Assembly: GCA_021824855.1 (NCBI GenBank)
Contig: JAKAJX010000093.1
Coordinates: forward strand, 1 to 23,961
Reading direction: 5' to 3'
Source of the DNA: Bacteroidota bacterium
GTDB taxonomy: Bacteria; Bacteroidota; Bacteroidia; Chitinophagales; Chitinophagaceae
DNA length: 23,961 nucleotides
The notes beneath the pieces are model-generated. The model was given only the letters and a program-made list of their open reading frames with translations, ran no database searches and had not been told where the DNA came from. The position numbers and the translations under genes are program-made. Positions within the stretch are counted from its first letter, which is position 1. Each line of letters starts with the position of its first letter. Positions 1 to 8,935 of the stretch are shown here, piece after piece.

Positions 1-1157
1 CTTGTGTTCCGCAAACTATTCGAAATCCTTTATTTCATTGGACGCAAATGGAATTGAAAAACCCTTTTGGATTGGATATTTATTTAAATGCCGATACTGC
101 CAATAAAATTTATACGCATTGCAACGAATTACTTACGCTTGATTCTTTTTCAACTCAAAATTTGCTCAAACATTTTAAAGTACAACTTGCTTGTACTACC
201 GATGATCCTGTAGATGATTTATTGCATCATCAACAAATTGCAGACAATCATTCTTACACTACTGTTCTTCCAAGTTTTAGGCCCGATAAGTTGTTTGCTA
301 TTGCTAATGCAGAATTATTTATTGCATATATCAGAAAGTTAGAAGCAGTAACTAATACTAACATTATTGATATTGATTCTTTGTTAAACGCATTGAAGAA
401 TAGAGTTGAATATTTTAATAACAAAGGTTGCCGTATTGCCGATCATGGATTACTTACAATGCCTCCATCGAGCGAGATAACTAATGAAATTATCACTGAG
501 TTTAAACTATTTATTAGTTCAAATGGGAAAAATACATTTTCGCAGCCTGAAGCTTTTTCGGGTATGATACTAAAAGAACTTTGTAAAATGTATTATGAAA
601 AAGGATGGATACAGCAATTTCATTTAGGAGCATTGCGAAATACCAATACTGCCATGTATGTGCAATTAGGTAACGATAGTGGATTTGATTCAATTGGTGA
701 TGATTTTCAAGCAAAAAATATAGCTTCTTTTTTAAACGAATTGGCTACATGTAATCAACTAACTAAAACAATTATTTACAATAGCAACCCTGCCTACAAT
801 GAAGTTTTTGCCGCAATGATTGCCAACTTCAACGATGGTTCTATAAAAGGTAAAATTCAGTATGGAGGAGCATGGTGGTTTTTAGATCAGATGGATGGAA
901 TAGTTAAACAATTAAATGCATTATCGAATATGGGTATTATAAGCACTTTTGTAGGAATGCTTACCGATAGTAGAAGTTTTCTTTCTTTTTCAAGGCACGA
1001 ATATTTTAGAAGAATACTGTGTAATATTTTTGGAGCTGAAATGGAAAATGGATTATTGCCCAACGATGAAAAATGGATAGGAAAAATAATACAGAACATT
1101 TGTTATTACAATGCTGTTGAATATTTTGACGCAGAAAAAAGGATAGTAATTAATTAA
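1..1157 (+). CDS. uxaC: glucuronate isomerase (uronate isomerase), 5' end cut by window edge
   Basis: UxaC converts D-glucuronate to D-fructuronate (and galacturonate to tagaturonate) in the cytoplasm, the first step of uronate catabolism. The open frame runs back to base 3 without a stop: codons before the first ATG (48) read CVPQTIRNPLFHWTQ, which is UxaC family sequence (NPLxHWT motif), so the ATG at 48 is internal and the gene starts outside the window. Family hallmarks follow: TTDDPVDDL, PSFRPDK, CRIADHG, the barrel segment FHLGALRNTNTAM, GFDSIGD, and the conserved end VGMLTDSRSFLSFSRHEYFRRILC. About 384 codons are visible of a family length near 470. The stop overlaps the stop of the convergent regulator by four bases. 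Nothing visible ties it to the glucan locus next door; what precedes it is unknown. Confidence 0.96.
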   Translation, partial: CVPQTIRNPLFHWTQMELKNPFGLDIYLNADTANKIYTHCNELLTLDSFSTQNLLKHFKVQLACTTDDPVDDLLHHQQIADNHSYTTVLPSFRPDKLFAIANAELFIAYIRKLEAVTNTNIIDIDSLLNALKNRVEYFNNKGCRIADHGLLTMPPSSEITNEIITEFKLFISSNGKNTFSQPEAFSGMILKELCKMYYEKGWIQQFHLGALRNTNTAMYVQLGNDSGFDSIGDDFQAKNIASFLNELATCNQLTKTIIYNSNPAYNEVFAAMIANFNDGSIKGKIQYGGAWWFLDQMDGIVKQLNALSNMGIISTFVGMLTDSRSFLSFSRHEYFRRILCNIFGAEMENGLLPNDEKWIGKIIQNICYYNAVEYFDAEKRIVIN

Positions 1158-4060
1158 ATTTTATTTAAAAAATCGGTTAGTGATTGCTCTTTAGGAAGGT
1201 TTAATTTTTTTCGCAACCTGTATCTGCTTAATTCTACACCTTTTACCGAAATATTAATGAGCTGTGCAATTTCTTTAGACGATAAGTTTAATTGTAAATA
1301 AGCGCAAACCTTTAAATCGCTATTGGTTAATTCGGGAAATCTGGATTTTAATTTCTTTAAAAAATCGTTATTAATTTCATTAAAGTGCGATGCAAATTGT
1401 TCCCAATTCGATTTATTTTTTTCAATGCCATTTACTAATTGTAATGCCACTTTAACATCGTGATTATTTCCGGTTTTTTTATATAATTTTTGTAATTCGT
1501 CCCTTACGCGTATAAGTGCATCTTCTCTTTCAATTAAGTGCATATTTGCATCTGCCAATTCTCTTTTCTTTAAAAGAATTTCATTAGCTAACTTTTCGTT
1601 TTGCAGTTTAATAATTTCTTTTTCACTTTTTTCTATTTCTAAATTGTGTAAGGCAATTATTTGTTTTTGTTTTTCTTCATACTTCATTCTTTGAATGTGT
1701 AAACTTCTTTTCTTCCAAACATTAATTAAATAAATAAATAGAATAAATAAAAAGCAATAAAAAATATAAGCCCAAATAGTTTTATAAAAAGGCGGATTAA
1801 TAATAAAATTGTAGCTAACCGGTTTAGATTCGTTATCTAAATTATCGTGAGCCTTTACTAAAAATGTATATTTTCCATCGGGTAAATTTGTGTAATCTTT
1901 TTCTGTTTTTAGCGACCATTCACTCCAATCTTTGTCATAGCCTTCCAGTTTATAACTATATTCAATATCATTGGTTAAACCATAGGCCGGAGAGCTATAC
2001 TCAAAATGAAAAGAATTGGCACTTTTTGGAAAATGTAAAATAGTATTTTCTGTTTGCTTATTGTCTTTACTGTTGTTGATAAAACGGTATCCTCCAAAAA
2101 TAGTACTATCCGATTTGCCGATAATTTTTACCGTACTTAGTAAAACCGATAGATTAATTTTTTTGCTGAGGTATTTACTATAGTTTAAGTGAATAATTCC
2201 TTTTTCAGAACCAATAAAAATATTTTGTGTATTATAAGGATACACATTTTCAAACCCCGATAAAATTTGTCCTGTAAGCTCAGGAAAATAAGTAATAGTA
2301 AAATTTTTGTACGAGGAGGGTTCTGTAAAATGTACTACGCCAATTTTCTTTTTACTGCAAAACCAAATATTGCCTTGTTCGTCTTCATTCAAATAGCGTA
2401 ATTCAATAGCTCCAAAAACAGGATATAATGAAGGAGATGGTATAAATTTTTTAGTAGCCGCATCAAATTCATATACTCCCTTTTCTGTTGCAAATAATAC
2501 CCTGTTTTTAACTTTAAAAACATGATTATTTAAGGAAGAAGGAAGCCCATCTTTATTGGTAAATAATTGTGCTGTATATTTTTTTTGATCGGTAGAAAGT
2601 TCTAATTTATAAATTCCCCGATAGGGGTGAGATGCCCACAAAGTATTGTTGTTATCAATAGCTAAAAATCGAAACGATTCGTATGGTCCCTCAAGATTGC
2701 CATTGGTAAAGAATTTGCCATTTAAAAAGTTAAGTAATTTTAATCCTGTATAAGTGCCTGCTAATACTGTAGTAGCAGGGAATACCTGCGTGGTAGGAAC
2801 AAAAATCCACGAAGCTTCGGCACTTAAAGAGAGGGCTTCGGAATTTTGAATAAGATAGGTTCCGGCATTATGCCCCATTAATAATTGCTGATTTACTTCT
2901 TGTAGCCTCCATACTTGTCCACTGCTGTTTTTTATTAAACTAAATTCTCCTTTTGAAAAGCTGAGATCTTTATTGTCGAAAGATATGGGACAAACATAAG
3001 CTCCATTTGAAGTGCCTATATATAAATTGTTTTTAAAAATGCAGGAAGAAAAACCCGAAAGCTCATCGGTTTTACTTGGTCTAATATATTTAATTGCGTT
3101 GTTGTAGGCAATCAAACTAATTCCATTGTTTAGGCCAGCCCAAAGATTATTATCCCTATCTAAAAAAGTACATAATACATTATTATCTTGTAAGCCTTCT
3201 AATCGAGAAATTTTTTGAATAACTCGGCCATTAAAATTCATAAATAAACAACCTTCTGAGGTAGTTCCTGCTACAAATTCTTTGGCATTTAATTTTTCAA
3301 TTTTATAAATGTCTCCATCTTTAATATTGTCTTTTGCATTGGCATATTGGCTTATTTTAAGTATGGAATCTTTTTTAAGTAAATAGAATCCCTTTTTTAT
3401 GGTAGTAAGTAAAATACTATCGTTTCCTGTTTCAATAACGCCCGAAACTATTTCATTTTCAAGAAGCGAATTATTTAAAAATGGAATCCATTGGTTGTTT
3501 TTATAATAAAGTAAGCCATTATTTTTATCCTGAGCAATGATGTGGTGACCGGCGGTTGCAAGAAATTGCCATTGCGATTTGGGAAAAAACACCTCAAAAT
3601 TGTTATTTTTTAGTTCAAAAATTCTATCGGTAGCTCTAAAAAATATAGCATCTCCATAAATAACTATATCCCATATATCGGCAAATTTGGTTTGAGATTT
3701 TGGTAAAAGGTTAATTAACGATTCGTATCGTAAAAAACCGTTCGCATCGGAACTGAAATAACCAATTTCTCCTTGTCCGCCTGCATAAATTCTATTGTTT
3801 TTGTCAATTGCTATAGATCGTAAAATAGTTTTATTGGGTAGTGAATGAACTTTCCAAAAGTTGCCATTGAACGAAATTAACCCCTCGTTATTGGCAAAAT
3901 ACAGAATGCCATTTTTATCTTGTTTTATATCCCAAGTTTGGCTACCCCCGTGAAAATCGTTTTTGCTGTAATTAACAATAAGAGGAAGGCCTATCGTATT
4001 TTGACCGGATAGTATTTCTAAACATAATAATAGGGGTATTAGTAGAATCAGAAATTTCAT
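1154..4060 (-). CDS. membrane-anchored one-component regulator: beta-propeller, Y_Y_Y domain, TM, coiled coil, LuxR-type HTH
   Basis: 968 residues. Residues 1-20 look like a signal peptide ending in SGQ. Residues about 25-650 contain repeated propeller blades of the Reg_prop type (for example GxGEIGYFS, NNLWAGLNNGISL, NNTLWASHPYRGIYKL, GNIWFCSKKKIGV). Residues 678-757 form a Y_Y_Y domain (YSYKLEGYDKDWSEWS, LPDGKYTFLVKAHD). A single TM segment lies at about 761-781, a charged coiled coil at about 790-862, and an HTH at 904-968 with FPELTNSDLKVCAYLQ and SSKEIAQLINISVKGVELSRYRLRKKL, typical of LuxR/GerE proteins. I see no histidine-kinase or receiver domain, so this is not a hybrid two-component protein. 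The layout suggests a periplasmic sensor coupled directly to a cytoplasmic DNA-binding domain. It is divergent from the SusC/SusD operon and is the probable regulator of it (inference from position). Confidence 0.9.
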   Translation of the reverse strand: MKFLILLIPLLLCLEILSGQNTIGLPLIVNYSKNDFHGGSQTWDIKQDKNGILYFANNEGLISFNGNFWKVHSLPNKTILRSIAIDKNNRIYAGGQGEIGYFSSDANGFLRYESLINLLPKSQTKFADIWDIVIYGDAIFFRATDRIFELKNNNFEVFFPKSQWQFLATAGHHIIAQDKNNGLLYYKNNQWIPFLNNSLLENEIVSGVIETGNDSILLTTIKKGFYLLKKDSILKISQYANAKDNIKDGDIYKIEKLNAKEFVAGTTSEGCLFMNFNGRVIQKISRLEGLQDNNVLCTFLDRDNNLWAGLNNGISLIAYNNAIKYIRPSKTDELSGFSSCIFKNNLYIGTSNGAYVCPISFDNKDLSFSKGEFSLIKNSSGQVWRLQEVNQQLLMGHNAGTYLIQNSEALSLSAEASWIFVPTTQVFPATTVLAGTYTGLKLLNFLNGKFFTNGNLEGPYESFRFLAIDNNNTLWASHPYRGIYKLELSTDQKKYTAQLFTNKDGLPSSLNNHVFKVKNRVLFATEKGVYEFDAATKKFIPSPSLYPVFGAIELRYLNEDEQGNIWFCSKKKIGVVHFTEPSSYKNFTITYFPELTGQILSGFENVYPYNTQNIFIGSEKGIIHLNYSKYLSKKINLSVLLSTVKIIGKSDSTIFGGYRFINNSKDNKQTENTILHFPKSANSFHFEYSSPAYGLTNDIEYSYKLEGYDKDWSEWSLKTEKDYTNLPDGKYTFLVKAHDNLDNESKPVSYNFIINPPFYKTIWAYIFYCFLFILFIYLINVWKKRSLHIQRMKYEEKQKQIIALHNLEIEKSEKEIIKLQNEKLANEILLKKRELADANMHLIEREDALIRVRDELQKLYKKTGNNHDVKVALQLVNGIEKNKSNWEQFASHFNEINNDFLKKLKSRFPELTNSDLKVCAYLQLNLSSKEIAQLINISVKGVELSRYRLRKKLNLPKEQSLTDFLNKI

Positions 4061-4084
4061 AGATTAAATATAGTAATTTATTTA

Positions 4085-4151
4085 TGATGTGGTATTGTAG
4101 TAGTACATTTTACGTTTATTAACTATTTTTTAAACTATTTTGATGTGGTAT
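4085..4151. promoter_or_regulatory. repeated words in the divergent regulator/susC intergenic region (candidate operators)
   Basis: The 11-mer TGATGTGGTAT occurs twice in the same orientation, at 4085-4095 and 4141-4151, 56 bases apart. Between them the 9-mer AACTATTTT occurs twice, at 4121-4129 and 4133-4141, 12 bases apart. They lie between the regulator start (4060) and the susC start (4243), upstream of a candidate -7 element at 4191. Binding by the adjacent LuxR-type regulator is an inference. The region is AT-rich, so the 9-mer pair is weaker evidence than the GC-containing 11-mer pair. Confidence 0.4.
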
Positions 4152-4190
4152 AAATGGGGTTTGTTATTTTAATATAAATTTTTATGATGA

Positions 4191-4198
4191 TAGTTTTG
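4191..4198 (+). promoter_or_regulatory. candidate -7 promoter element of the susC operon
   Basis: TAGTTTTG matches the Bacteroidota -7 consensus TAnnTTTG and lies 44 bases before the susC ATG. The nearest upstream TTG (4161-4163) is 27 bases away, longer than the usual spacing, so the -33 element is poor. That would suit a promoter needing an activator, but this is inference. Confidence 0.35.
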
Positions 4199-4242
4199 GT
4201 TGGTAAAAAAAGATTTTTTATTCACTAACCAAACTCTTGCAT

Positions 4243-7200
4243 ATGATAAAATTCTTCCAAAGGATTTTACTTCCTTTCCTATTATTGTTATGCACAACAA
4301 TAGTATGGGCTCAGAATAAGAAAATTTCGGGCAAAGTAACAGATGAAAAAGGTGCAGCTATTGCTAAAGCATCTGTAGTTGTTGTTGGCACAAAGTTCGG
4401 TACAGCTACCGACGAAAATGGTAATTTCAGTTTAACAATTCCAAATTCAGCAAAAAAACTCCTTGTTTCTTCTCTTAATCATGAAACGAAGGAAATTGCT
4501 ATTACAGGGTTGGCATTACAAATTGTATTGCCAGAGAAATTAGCCAAGTTAGAAGATGTAGTGGTAATTGGGTATGGCACGCAAAAAGTAACGAATGTAT
4601 CTGGTGCTATATCAACCATAAAATCAGCAGATATAGAAAAATCGAGCCCTGTAAGAATTGAAGAAGCAATTCAGGGTCGTGCTTCCGGTGTTACTGTAAT
4701 TCAAAGTGGATCACCCGGAGTAAAACCAACTTTTTTTGTGAGAGGTATTCCATCTTTCAGCGGATCCGATCCATTAGTAGTAGTAGATGGTTCTATTCAA
4801 ACACTCGATGATTTCAACTCTATCAATCCGGCAGATGTAGAAAGTATTAATATTTTAAAAGATGCTGCTTCTACAGCAATTTATGGTGTAAGTGGTGGTA
4901 ATGGTGTAATTGTAATTACAACCAAATCGGGCAAAAAGAAACAAAAAACTCAATTTACATTATCCACTAGTTATGGTAGCCAACAAATTGCCAAAAAAAT
5001 TGGCGTTTTAAATGCTACAGAATATGGGGCTATGCTAAATGAAGGAAGTACTACGGCAGGTGGTAATGTTATTTTTCCTAATTTAAGCACTTTAGGTGTT
5101 GGAACTAATTGGCAAGATCAAATTTTTCAAACTGCTCCTATTCAATCCCATGCTATTTCAGCAAGTGGCGGAACAGATAAAATGACCTATTTTTTATCGG
5201 CAGGATATACCGATCAAGTGGGAATTTTAGGTGGTACTAAATTTCGTAAATCAGATTATTCCAGAGGAAATTTTACTGCAAACTTCGATTTTCAGCTAAC
5301 CAAAAAATTGAGATTTATTGTAAATGCAACCGAAGTTTTATTAAACTCTAAAGGTGTGCAAGAAGGTAATTGGAATGGAGTAATTGGAGAAGCTTTAAAT
5401 TTTGACCCTACCGTTCCGGTATATAATAATGTGCCTAATACAATTGGTACGTATGGTTTTAGTTCGTTGATATTACAAGAAGTGCATAATCCTTTAACCG
5501 AAATGCAAAATACCTATAATAAAAATACAGGTAATAAGCAATATGGAAAATTTGAATTACAGTATGATGTAATAAAAAATGTAAAATTCACTTCTCGTTT
5601 TGGCTATACGAATTATATTGACAATGCAAAATCGTTCTCGCCGTTAATATTTTATGGCTTAAATAATGTGGATAATAGTTTAAATGCCGATGGTTCAACA
5701 GTTGTAGGTAAGCATAATTCAGTATCATCTACAAGAAATAATTATTTTAATTATAACTGGGAAAATTTCATGAATTATGATTTTAAACTCAAAGAAGACC
5801 ATCATTTTCAAACTGTATTAGGTTTTGCTTTGGGTAGAAATGCTCAAAATCATTTAGGCGCTTCAAAACAAGATGTACCTTTTAACTCATGGTCTTATGC
5901 AAGTTTACAAGCAGCAACCGGTACAAATACAGCCGCTAACACGCAAGCCAATTCAGGATATTATTGGGAAGCATTTACTAAATCGCTTTCTTATTTTGCA
6001 AGAGCAAACTATGATTATAAGAACAAATACTTAGCTTCAATAAGTGTTAGAAGAGATGGTTCTTCCGAATTTACCGATGCCAAAAAATATGGTAATTTTT
6101 ATGCAGGTTCTTTGGGTTGGGTAGTTTCTAATGAAGATTTTTTCAAATCAAAATTCATCAATTTCTTAAAAGTAAGAGCAAGTTATGGATCGGTGGGTAG
6201 TAGTAATGGAGCTTCTTTACAAACTTCTTCTATTATTACCGGTGGTACTTATAATAATGTAGGTAACAGTAATGGTTATTATTTTAATGGTGTATTTTAC
6301 CCCGGTTCTTCAATCGGTTCACAAATTAACCCCAATCAATTAGGATGGGAAACTGATGCTCAATTAAATGCAGGTTTCGAAATTAATTTTTGGGATAACA
6401 GATTTTCTTTAACAGCCGATTATTATCAAAAAAGTGTAAGTAATTTACTTTTTACAGGAACTCAGGCATTATTTGTAGGAACTGTGCCGCCACCATTGGC
6501 TAATATTGGTTCTACAAAAACAACAGGGTTAGATGCCACACTTAGCTATAGAGATAAAATTGGTAAAAACTTTTTATTTAATACATCAGTAACTTTTACA
6601 AGTTCTAATAGTATAGTTACAGCTACCAATTTTGATAATACTGCAAAAATAACAGGCGGAGGTTATTTCAATGGTCAATCTCAAACTGTAACAGTTTTCG
6701 AAAAAGGTCAGTCGCCCGGATATTTTTATGGATATAAAACCGATGGATTATTTCAAAATGCAGCTCAAATTGCCAGTTCACCTAAACAAAACGGTGCACA
6801 ACCCGGCGATATTAAATATAAAGATATTAATGGAGATGGTGTAATAGATAGCCGCGACCAAACAAGTATCGGCAATCCATTCCCCAAATTTGTAATGGGT
6901 TGGAATATTGGGTTTGAATACAAAAACTTCGATTTTGCAGCATTTATTTACGGTTCTTTCGGCAATAGTATTTATAGAGCGTATGAAAGAAATTCGAACT
7001 ATTCTAATAAATTCAGAAATATATTAGCTCGATGGACAGGACCGGGCACTACCAACAATGCTCAAGATCCTCGATATTCATTTACAGATCCCAATAACAA
7101 TGCTCGTGTATCAGACAGATATGTAGAAGATGGATCTTTTATTAAAATAAAAAATATACAATTGGGTTATACTTTACCCCAATCAATAACCAAAAATGGG

Positions 7201-7365
7201 TTTGATAAAATTCGTTTTTATTTCGCCGTAAAGAATGCACTTACCATTACAAAATACAGTGGATTTGACCCCGAAATTTCTGGAGGTATCATGGGCTCCG
7301 GAGTTGATTTAGGTACCTATCCACAAGCACGTGTATTTACTTTCGGTTTAGATCTTAAATTCTAA
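4243..7365 (+). CDS. SusC/RagA-family TonB-dependent outer-membrane transporter
   Basis: Imports oligosaccharides across the outer membrane with TonB energy, paired with the SusD-like lipoprotein downstream. I place the start at ATG 4243: the frame could begin at TTG 4237, but ATG gives a compact signal peptide MIKFFQRILLPFLLLL ending ...VWA|Q at residue 23. Residues about 28-90 are the carboxypeptidase-regulatory-like domain (ISGKVTDEKGAAIAKASVVV, GTATDENGNFSL). Next come the SusC signature LEDVVVIGYGTQKV, the plug domain (QGRASGVTVIQSGSPG, FFVRGIPSFSG, PLVVVDG, NILKDAASTAIYG, GVIVITTKSGKK), and a long C-terminal barrel ending in an aromatic-rich strand (ARVFTFGLDLKF). The length, 1040 residues, is normal for the family. 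It is the first gene of the operon, with 11 bases to susD. The substrate is inferred from the GH16 genes: a beta-glucan. Confidence 0.96.
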   Translation: MIKFFQRILLPFLLLLCTTIVWAQNKKISGKVTDEKGAAIAKASVVVVGTKFGTATDENGNFSLTIPNSAKKLLVSSLNHETKEIAITGLALQIVLPEKLAKLEDVVVIGYGTQKVTNVSGAISTIKSADIEKSSPVRIEEAIQGRASGVTVIQSGSPGVKPTFFVRGIPSFSGSDPLVVVDGSIQTLDDFNSINPADVESINILKDAASTAIYGVSGGNGVIVITTKSGKKKQKTQFTLSTSYGSQQIAKKIGVLNATEYGAMLNEGSTTAGGNVIFPNLSTLGVGTNWQDQIFQTAPIQSHAISASGGTDKMTYFLSAGYTDQVGILGGTKFRKSDYSRGNFTANFDFQLTKKLRFIVNATEVLLNSKGVQEGNWNGVIGEALNFDPTVPVYNNVPNTIGTYGFSSLILQEVHNPLTEMQNTYNKNTGNKQYGKFELQYDVIKNVKFTSRFGYTNYIDNAKSFSPLIFYGLNNVDNSLNADGSTVVGKHNSVSSTRNNYFNYNWENFMNYDFKLKEDHHFQTVLGFALGRNAQNHLGASKQDVPFNSWSYASLQAATGTNTAANTQANSGYYWEAFTKSLSYFARANYDYKNKYLASISVRRDGSSEFTDAKKYGNFYAGSLGWVVSNEDFFKSKFINFLKVRASYGSVGSSNGASLQTSSIITGGTYNNVGNSNGYYFNGVFYPGSSIGSQINPNQLGWETDAQLNAGFEINFWDNRFSLTADYYQKSVSNLLFTGTQALFVGTVPPPLANIGSTKTTGLDATLSYRDKIGKNFLFNTSVTFTSSNSIVTATNFDNTAKITGGGYFNGQSQTVTVFEKGQSPGYFYGYKTDGLFQNAAQIASSPKQNGAQPGDIKYKDINGDGVIDSRDQTSIGNPFPKFVMGWNIGFEYKNFDFAAFIYGSFGNSIYRAYERNSNYSNKFRNILARWTGPGTTNNAQDPRYSFTDPNNNARVSDRYVEDGSFIKIKNIQLGYTLPQSITKNGFDKIRFYFAVKNALTITKYSGFDPEISGGIMGSGVDLGTYPQARVFTFGLDLKF

Positions 7366-7376
7366 CTAATTAAAAG

Positions 7377-8912
7377 ATGATAAAAATGAAAAAATATATA
7401 AAAATAACCGGCATATTGGGGCTTATGGTTTTAATTGCTTCATGTAATAAATACCTTAATAAAACTCCACAAGATGCTTATGCAATAACATCTAATGTTT
7501 ATTTAGCAACACCATCCGATTATCAAACAATGGAGACAAGTGTGTATACTCCTTTGCAATGGTTAAACCAAGTTGTGCCTATTGGCGATATAGCTTCGGA
7601 TAATGCTGCTGCAGGTGGAGAAAGCGCTTCGGATGTATTAGACTTGCAACAAATTGACGACTATACATTAACACCTGTTAATAGTACATTGGCCAATATT
7701 TGGCAATATGCTTATGAAGGGGTTAATCGGGCCAATTATTTAATTCAATATAAAGCTGCTAATCCTGTAGGCCAAACTATCAGCTTTCCAGGCAAAGAAG
7801 CAATGTATGGAGAAGTTTATTTTTTAAGAGCTTTTTATTATTTCACACTGGTAAAAATGTATGGCGATATACCACTTTTTACTGATAAACGATTAGATAT
7901 TTCGGCAACAGGTGCTATTAAAAGATCTCCAAAAGCCGCAGTGTATTTGGCTATAGAAAACGATTTAAATAATGCCATTGCGGTATTGCCTACTTCTCAA
8001 ATTCAAGCTGGCAGAGCAACAAAATATGCGGCACAAGCTTTATTGGGTAAAGTATTTCTGTATCAGCAAAAATACGATTCGGCTGCAACTGTTTTAAAAA
8101 GTGTAATTAATGCAAATGCATTTTCTTTGGTAAATAATTTTGCATCCATCTTTTTGAAAACCGGAGAAAATGGACCAGAATCTGTTTTCGAAATTCAATA
8201 CTCAAGTGATGGTGCCAATTCTTGGGATGGAGCTGATCCTGCTCAAGGACCAGGCAATTATCAAGTACAACAATGTGGTGTAAGAAATTTAAGTTCTTCT
8301 TCTCCATTAATGCCTTATGCTCCGGGTTGGAGTACTAATTTGCCTACACAAAACTTAGCAAATGCTTACAGCGCAGGAGATCAAAGAAAAAGTGCAACTT
8401 GCTTTGATATTGCAGCGTATGTGGCAGCAAATCCTACTTGGAATATTACATATCAGGTTGCTCCGTATAAAAATACCGGATTGTATAATCAAAAATACTT
8501 GCCCTATATTGGTCAAGGTGCAACAAGTGGTGGAGACCCTAAACTAAATTATCCTAATAATTATCGTACCATTCGTTATTCCGATGTATTATTGATGGCG
8601 GCAGAAGCACTTAATAAAAGTACCACACCTAATGACGCTTTGGCACAACAATATTTAAATCAGGTTAGGCGTCGTGCATTTCAAGATGCTAATCATGATA
8701 TAACCGCTTCAGGTCCTAATTTATATTTAGCCATCATAAATGAACGCAGGTTGGAATTTGCTATGGAAGGCGAACGCTTTTTCGATTTGGTAAGAAGCGG
8801 TCAAGCTGCTACAGTTTTAGCACCCAATTTTAAAGTGGGTAAAAATGAAGTATTTCCTATTCCTCAACAAGAAATTCTTGTTTCAGGTTTAACACAAAAT
8901 CCGGGATATTAG
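7377..8912 (+). CDS. SusD/RagB-family starch-binding-like outer-membrane lipoprotein
   Basis: The surface lipoprotein partner of the SusC-like transporter; it binds glycan and lids the barrel. Two in-frame ATGs are possible (7377 and 7386); the second starts MKKYIKITGILGL. The lipobox LIASC puts the lipidated cysteine at residue 23 from the first start or 20 from the second. Family motifs are visible: NKTPQDAYAI near the mature N terminus, WQYAYEGVNRANYLI, the helical segment EAMYGEVYFLRAFYYFTLVKMYGDIPLFT, TKYAAQALLGKVFLYQQKYDSA, then the C-terminal RYSDVLLMAAEALNKS, YLNQVRRRAF, NERRLEFAMEGERFFDLVRSG and VFPIPQQEI. Its 511 residues are normal for the family. It lies 11 bases after susC and 23 before the next lipoprotein gene, so co-transcription is likely. 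Confidence 0.96.
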   Translation: MIKMKKYIKITGILGLMVLIASCNKYLNKTPQDAYAITSNVYLATPSDYQTMETSVYTPLQWLNQVVPIGDIASDNAAAGGESASDVLDLQQIDDYTLTPVNSTLANIWQYAYEGVNRANYLIQYKAANPVGQTISFPGKEAMYGEVYFLRAFYYFTLVKMYGDIPLFTDKRLDISATGAIKRSPKAAVYLAIENDLNNAIAVLPTSQIQAGRATKYAAQALLGKVFLYQQKYDSAATVLKSVINANAFSLVNNFASIFLKTGENGPESVFEIQYSSDGANSWDGADPAQGPGNYQVQQCGVRNLSSSSPLMPYAPGWSTNLPTQNLANAYSAGDQRKSATCFDIAAYVAANPTWNITYQVAPYKNTGLYNQKYLPYIGQGATSGGDPKLNYPNNYRTIRYSDVLLMAAEALNKSTTPNDALAQQYLNQVRRRAFQDANHDITASGPNLYLAIINERRLEFAMEGERFFDLVRSGQAATVLAPNFKVGKNEVFPIPQQEILVSGLTQNPGY

Positions 8913-8935
8913 TATTTAATAAAAAACTAAATTTT

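Noticed and set aside
48..1157. A complete 369-residue uxaC starting at ATG 48
   Set aside because: The frame upstream of 48 is open to the window edge and encodes conserved UxaC residues, so this ATG is internal.
1154..4060. Hybrid two-component sensor kinase
   Set aside because: No HisKA, HATPase or receiver motifs are present between the TM segment and the HTH; the helical region is a plain coiled coil.
4237..4242. TTG 4237 as the susC start
   Set aside because: ATG 4243 is two codons later, gives a normal signal peptide, and is the more likely start.
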